A DNA stretch of 64,000 nucleotides from VFJQ01 sp044226525 (lineage in GTDB: Bacteria; Verrucomicrobiota; Verrucomicrobiia; Chthoniobacterales; Chthoniobacteraceae), in assembly GCA_044226525.1 (NCBI GenBank), contig JBGAGV010000026.1, positions 70,991 to 134,990 on the forward strand, in the 5' to 3' direction. Positions 63,064 through 64,000 of the stretch are shown here, one piece after another (position 1 is the first letter of the stretch; each line of letters begins with the position of its first letter). The position numbers and the translations under genes are program-made. Under the pieces are notes generated by a model. It ran no database searches. It was not told the DNA's origin and saw only the letters and a list, made by a program, of their open reading frames with translations.

Positions 63064-64000
63064 TTATGGACGCGAACCAGCGATAGTAGCAGAGCGAAGG
63101 AGATCCCTTCGGGGATGACTGACTTTGAAGTCGCCCGCGGCAGATTCTTCGACGCCCCTCCCGTTTTCTTCACCACCCTCATCGCCAAGCCTCGCGGATG
63201 CTTGGTTTTTTGAAAGGTCGAGTGCGGTCACAATCTCCTGCTGGCGCTGCGTAGCTGCGGCCAGCTTGTCGGCATACTCGAAGGGCTGGCTTTGGTGTTT
63301 GGTCAGTTCGTCCAGTTGCCGCGTGTATTGCCCGAGGTCGGCTTCCCGCTCATGCAGCTTCGCTTCGAGGCTGCGCAACGCGTGCTCCAGCGACGCGATT
63401 GTGCCGAGCGCGTTGTCGCTGACGTTGGCTTGGTAGCTGTTCTTCCCGTGGATCAAGACCGAGATCTTCTCGTCGTTCCGCTGGAGCGAGAGAGGAAAGC
63501 CAGCGATCTCACCGACGGTCTTAGTCGCTTGGAATGGCTTGAGCGCGGCGCCGAGGAAAATGAGAGCGCGCCCCGCCTTCGTTCGATCGGAGAATGTCTC
63601 CTTCCTCACGGTCATGGAAAAGGTCTCACCATCCGTCGCTCCACGCGCACGAATGTCTTCGCGCAGATTGGCGATCTGCCGCTCGGCGATGGCGATGCTC
63701 TCACCCACCGACTTGATGCGGAAGCGAACCTGATACTGACTTTCCTGGTGCTGCTTTTTCAGCCGCGTGAGCCGAATGACCTCGGCATCGACTGACGCTT
63801 TCTCGATCACCATCGGATTACCCGACGCGATGGCCTTCACCTCCGCATACGTCAGCGCGGCCGCGTCCACGTCCTCAGCGCGGCGCATCGTCGCATCACC
63901 CGTCATCACCTGCGCGATGAAGCGGCTCTTGTTCTCCAGCGTCTGCCACATGTAGGCGTCGAAGCTGCCCTCAGTCACGTAGCGGTAAATGCTCACGAAC
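63064..64000 (-). CDS. C-terminal end of a large SNF2-type helicase/methylase protein (5' part outside window)
   Basis: At least 311 residues open to the edge of the window. The beginning (IYRYVTEGSFDAYMWQTLEN KSRFIAQVMTG) matches the end of the helicase C-lobe in the giant SNF2/DEAD helicase-methylase proteins carried by plasmids, ICEs and phages. Then comes a charged coiled-coil (KQHQESQYQVRFRIKSVGES, RSLEAKLHEREADLGQYTRQ) and a beta stretch. Probably part of a mobile or defence element that continues past the window. Confidence 0.75.
   Translation of the reverse strand, partial: FVSIYRYVTEGSFDAYMWQTLENKSRFIAQVMTGDATMRRAEDVDAAALTYAEVKAIASGNPMVIEKASVDAEVIRLTRLKKQHQESQYQVRFRIKSVGESIAIAERQIANLREDIRARGATDGETFSMTVRKETFSDRTKAGRALIFLGAALKPFQATKTVGEIAGFPLSLQRNDEKISVLIHGKNSYQANVSDNALGTIASLEHALRSLEAKLHEREADLGQYTRQLDELTKHQSQPFEYADKLAAATQRQQEIVTALDLSKNQASARLGDEGGEENGRGVEESAAGDFKVSHPRRDLLRSATIAGSRP

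Overview
The window looks like a chromosome segment of a GC-rich Gram-negative bacterium of the PVC group, most probably Verrucomicrobiota. The support is indirect but consistent: paired hopanoid genes, a fused DUF1080 / PVC-type haem-binding / cytochrome c protein, two giant proteins starting with an LEP(L)ESRIAPA motif, sialate O-acetylesterase and neutral-ceramidase homologues, a small basic protein of the Verrucomicrobia/Chlamydiae type, delta-60 and C-type-lectin surface proteins, and a Ser/Thr kinase with an external sugar-binding-like part. No rRNA gene is present, so the genus cannot be named.

Layout. 1-10.2 kb: a membrane Ser/Thr kinase with lectin domains (cut by the window edge) lies downstream of a minus-strand hopanoid run (hpnH, shc, an unknown exported protein); a lipid A-type acyltransferase is divergent. 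10.4-18.9 kb: exported CAP-domain protein, halogenase-like flavoprotein, giant delta-60 protein. 19-26.3 kb: cation/proton antiporter, small membrane protein, ceramidase-like protein, cyclophilin, then an agmatine-to-putrescine operon (aguB, aguA) translationally coupled to an exported C39-like protein. 26.3-34.2 kb: MFS transporter, Uma2-type nuclease, dnaE, and a coupled pair ending in a PstS-like binding protein. 34.2-40.7 kb: glycosyltransferase, hexapeptide acetyltransferase, glutaredoxin, rpsA with a structured leader, GNAT acetyltransferase, HNH nuclease and partner, TPR protein. 40.7-46.1 kb: two paralogous giant repeat proteins, convergent, with directly abutting stop codons. 46.3-51.6 kb: sialate esterase, a split nucleotidyltransferase-like gene, a Tat-exported TIM-barrel protein, a small basic protein, a pseudopilin and tRNA-Gly(CCC).

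51.7-64 kb is accessory in character: a tyrosine recombinase directly after the tRNA, an AlpA/excisionase-like array of small DNA-binding proteins (three of the XRE type, two of them convergent and overlapping), a ceramidase-like gene lacking its C-terminal part, a 1265-residue DUF1080-PVC-haem protein divergent from a LacI-type regulator with paired TTGCGCAA palindromes at its start codon, an HxlR/MOSC operon divergent from a thioredoxin-like gene, a decayed hydrolase, and the C-terminal end of a large helicase that runs out of the window.

Non-coding structure includes five hairpin terminators, a nested stem in front of rpsA, a 230-base segment bounded by imperfect inverted repeats, and seven-base-period tandem repeats in three separate intergenic gaps. 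Long antisense frames are common because of the GC content and were not counted as genes.
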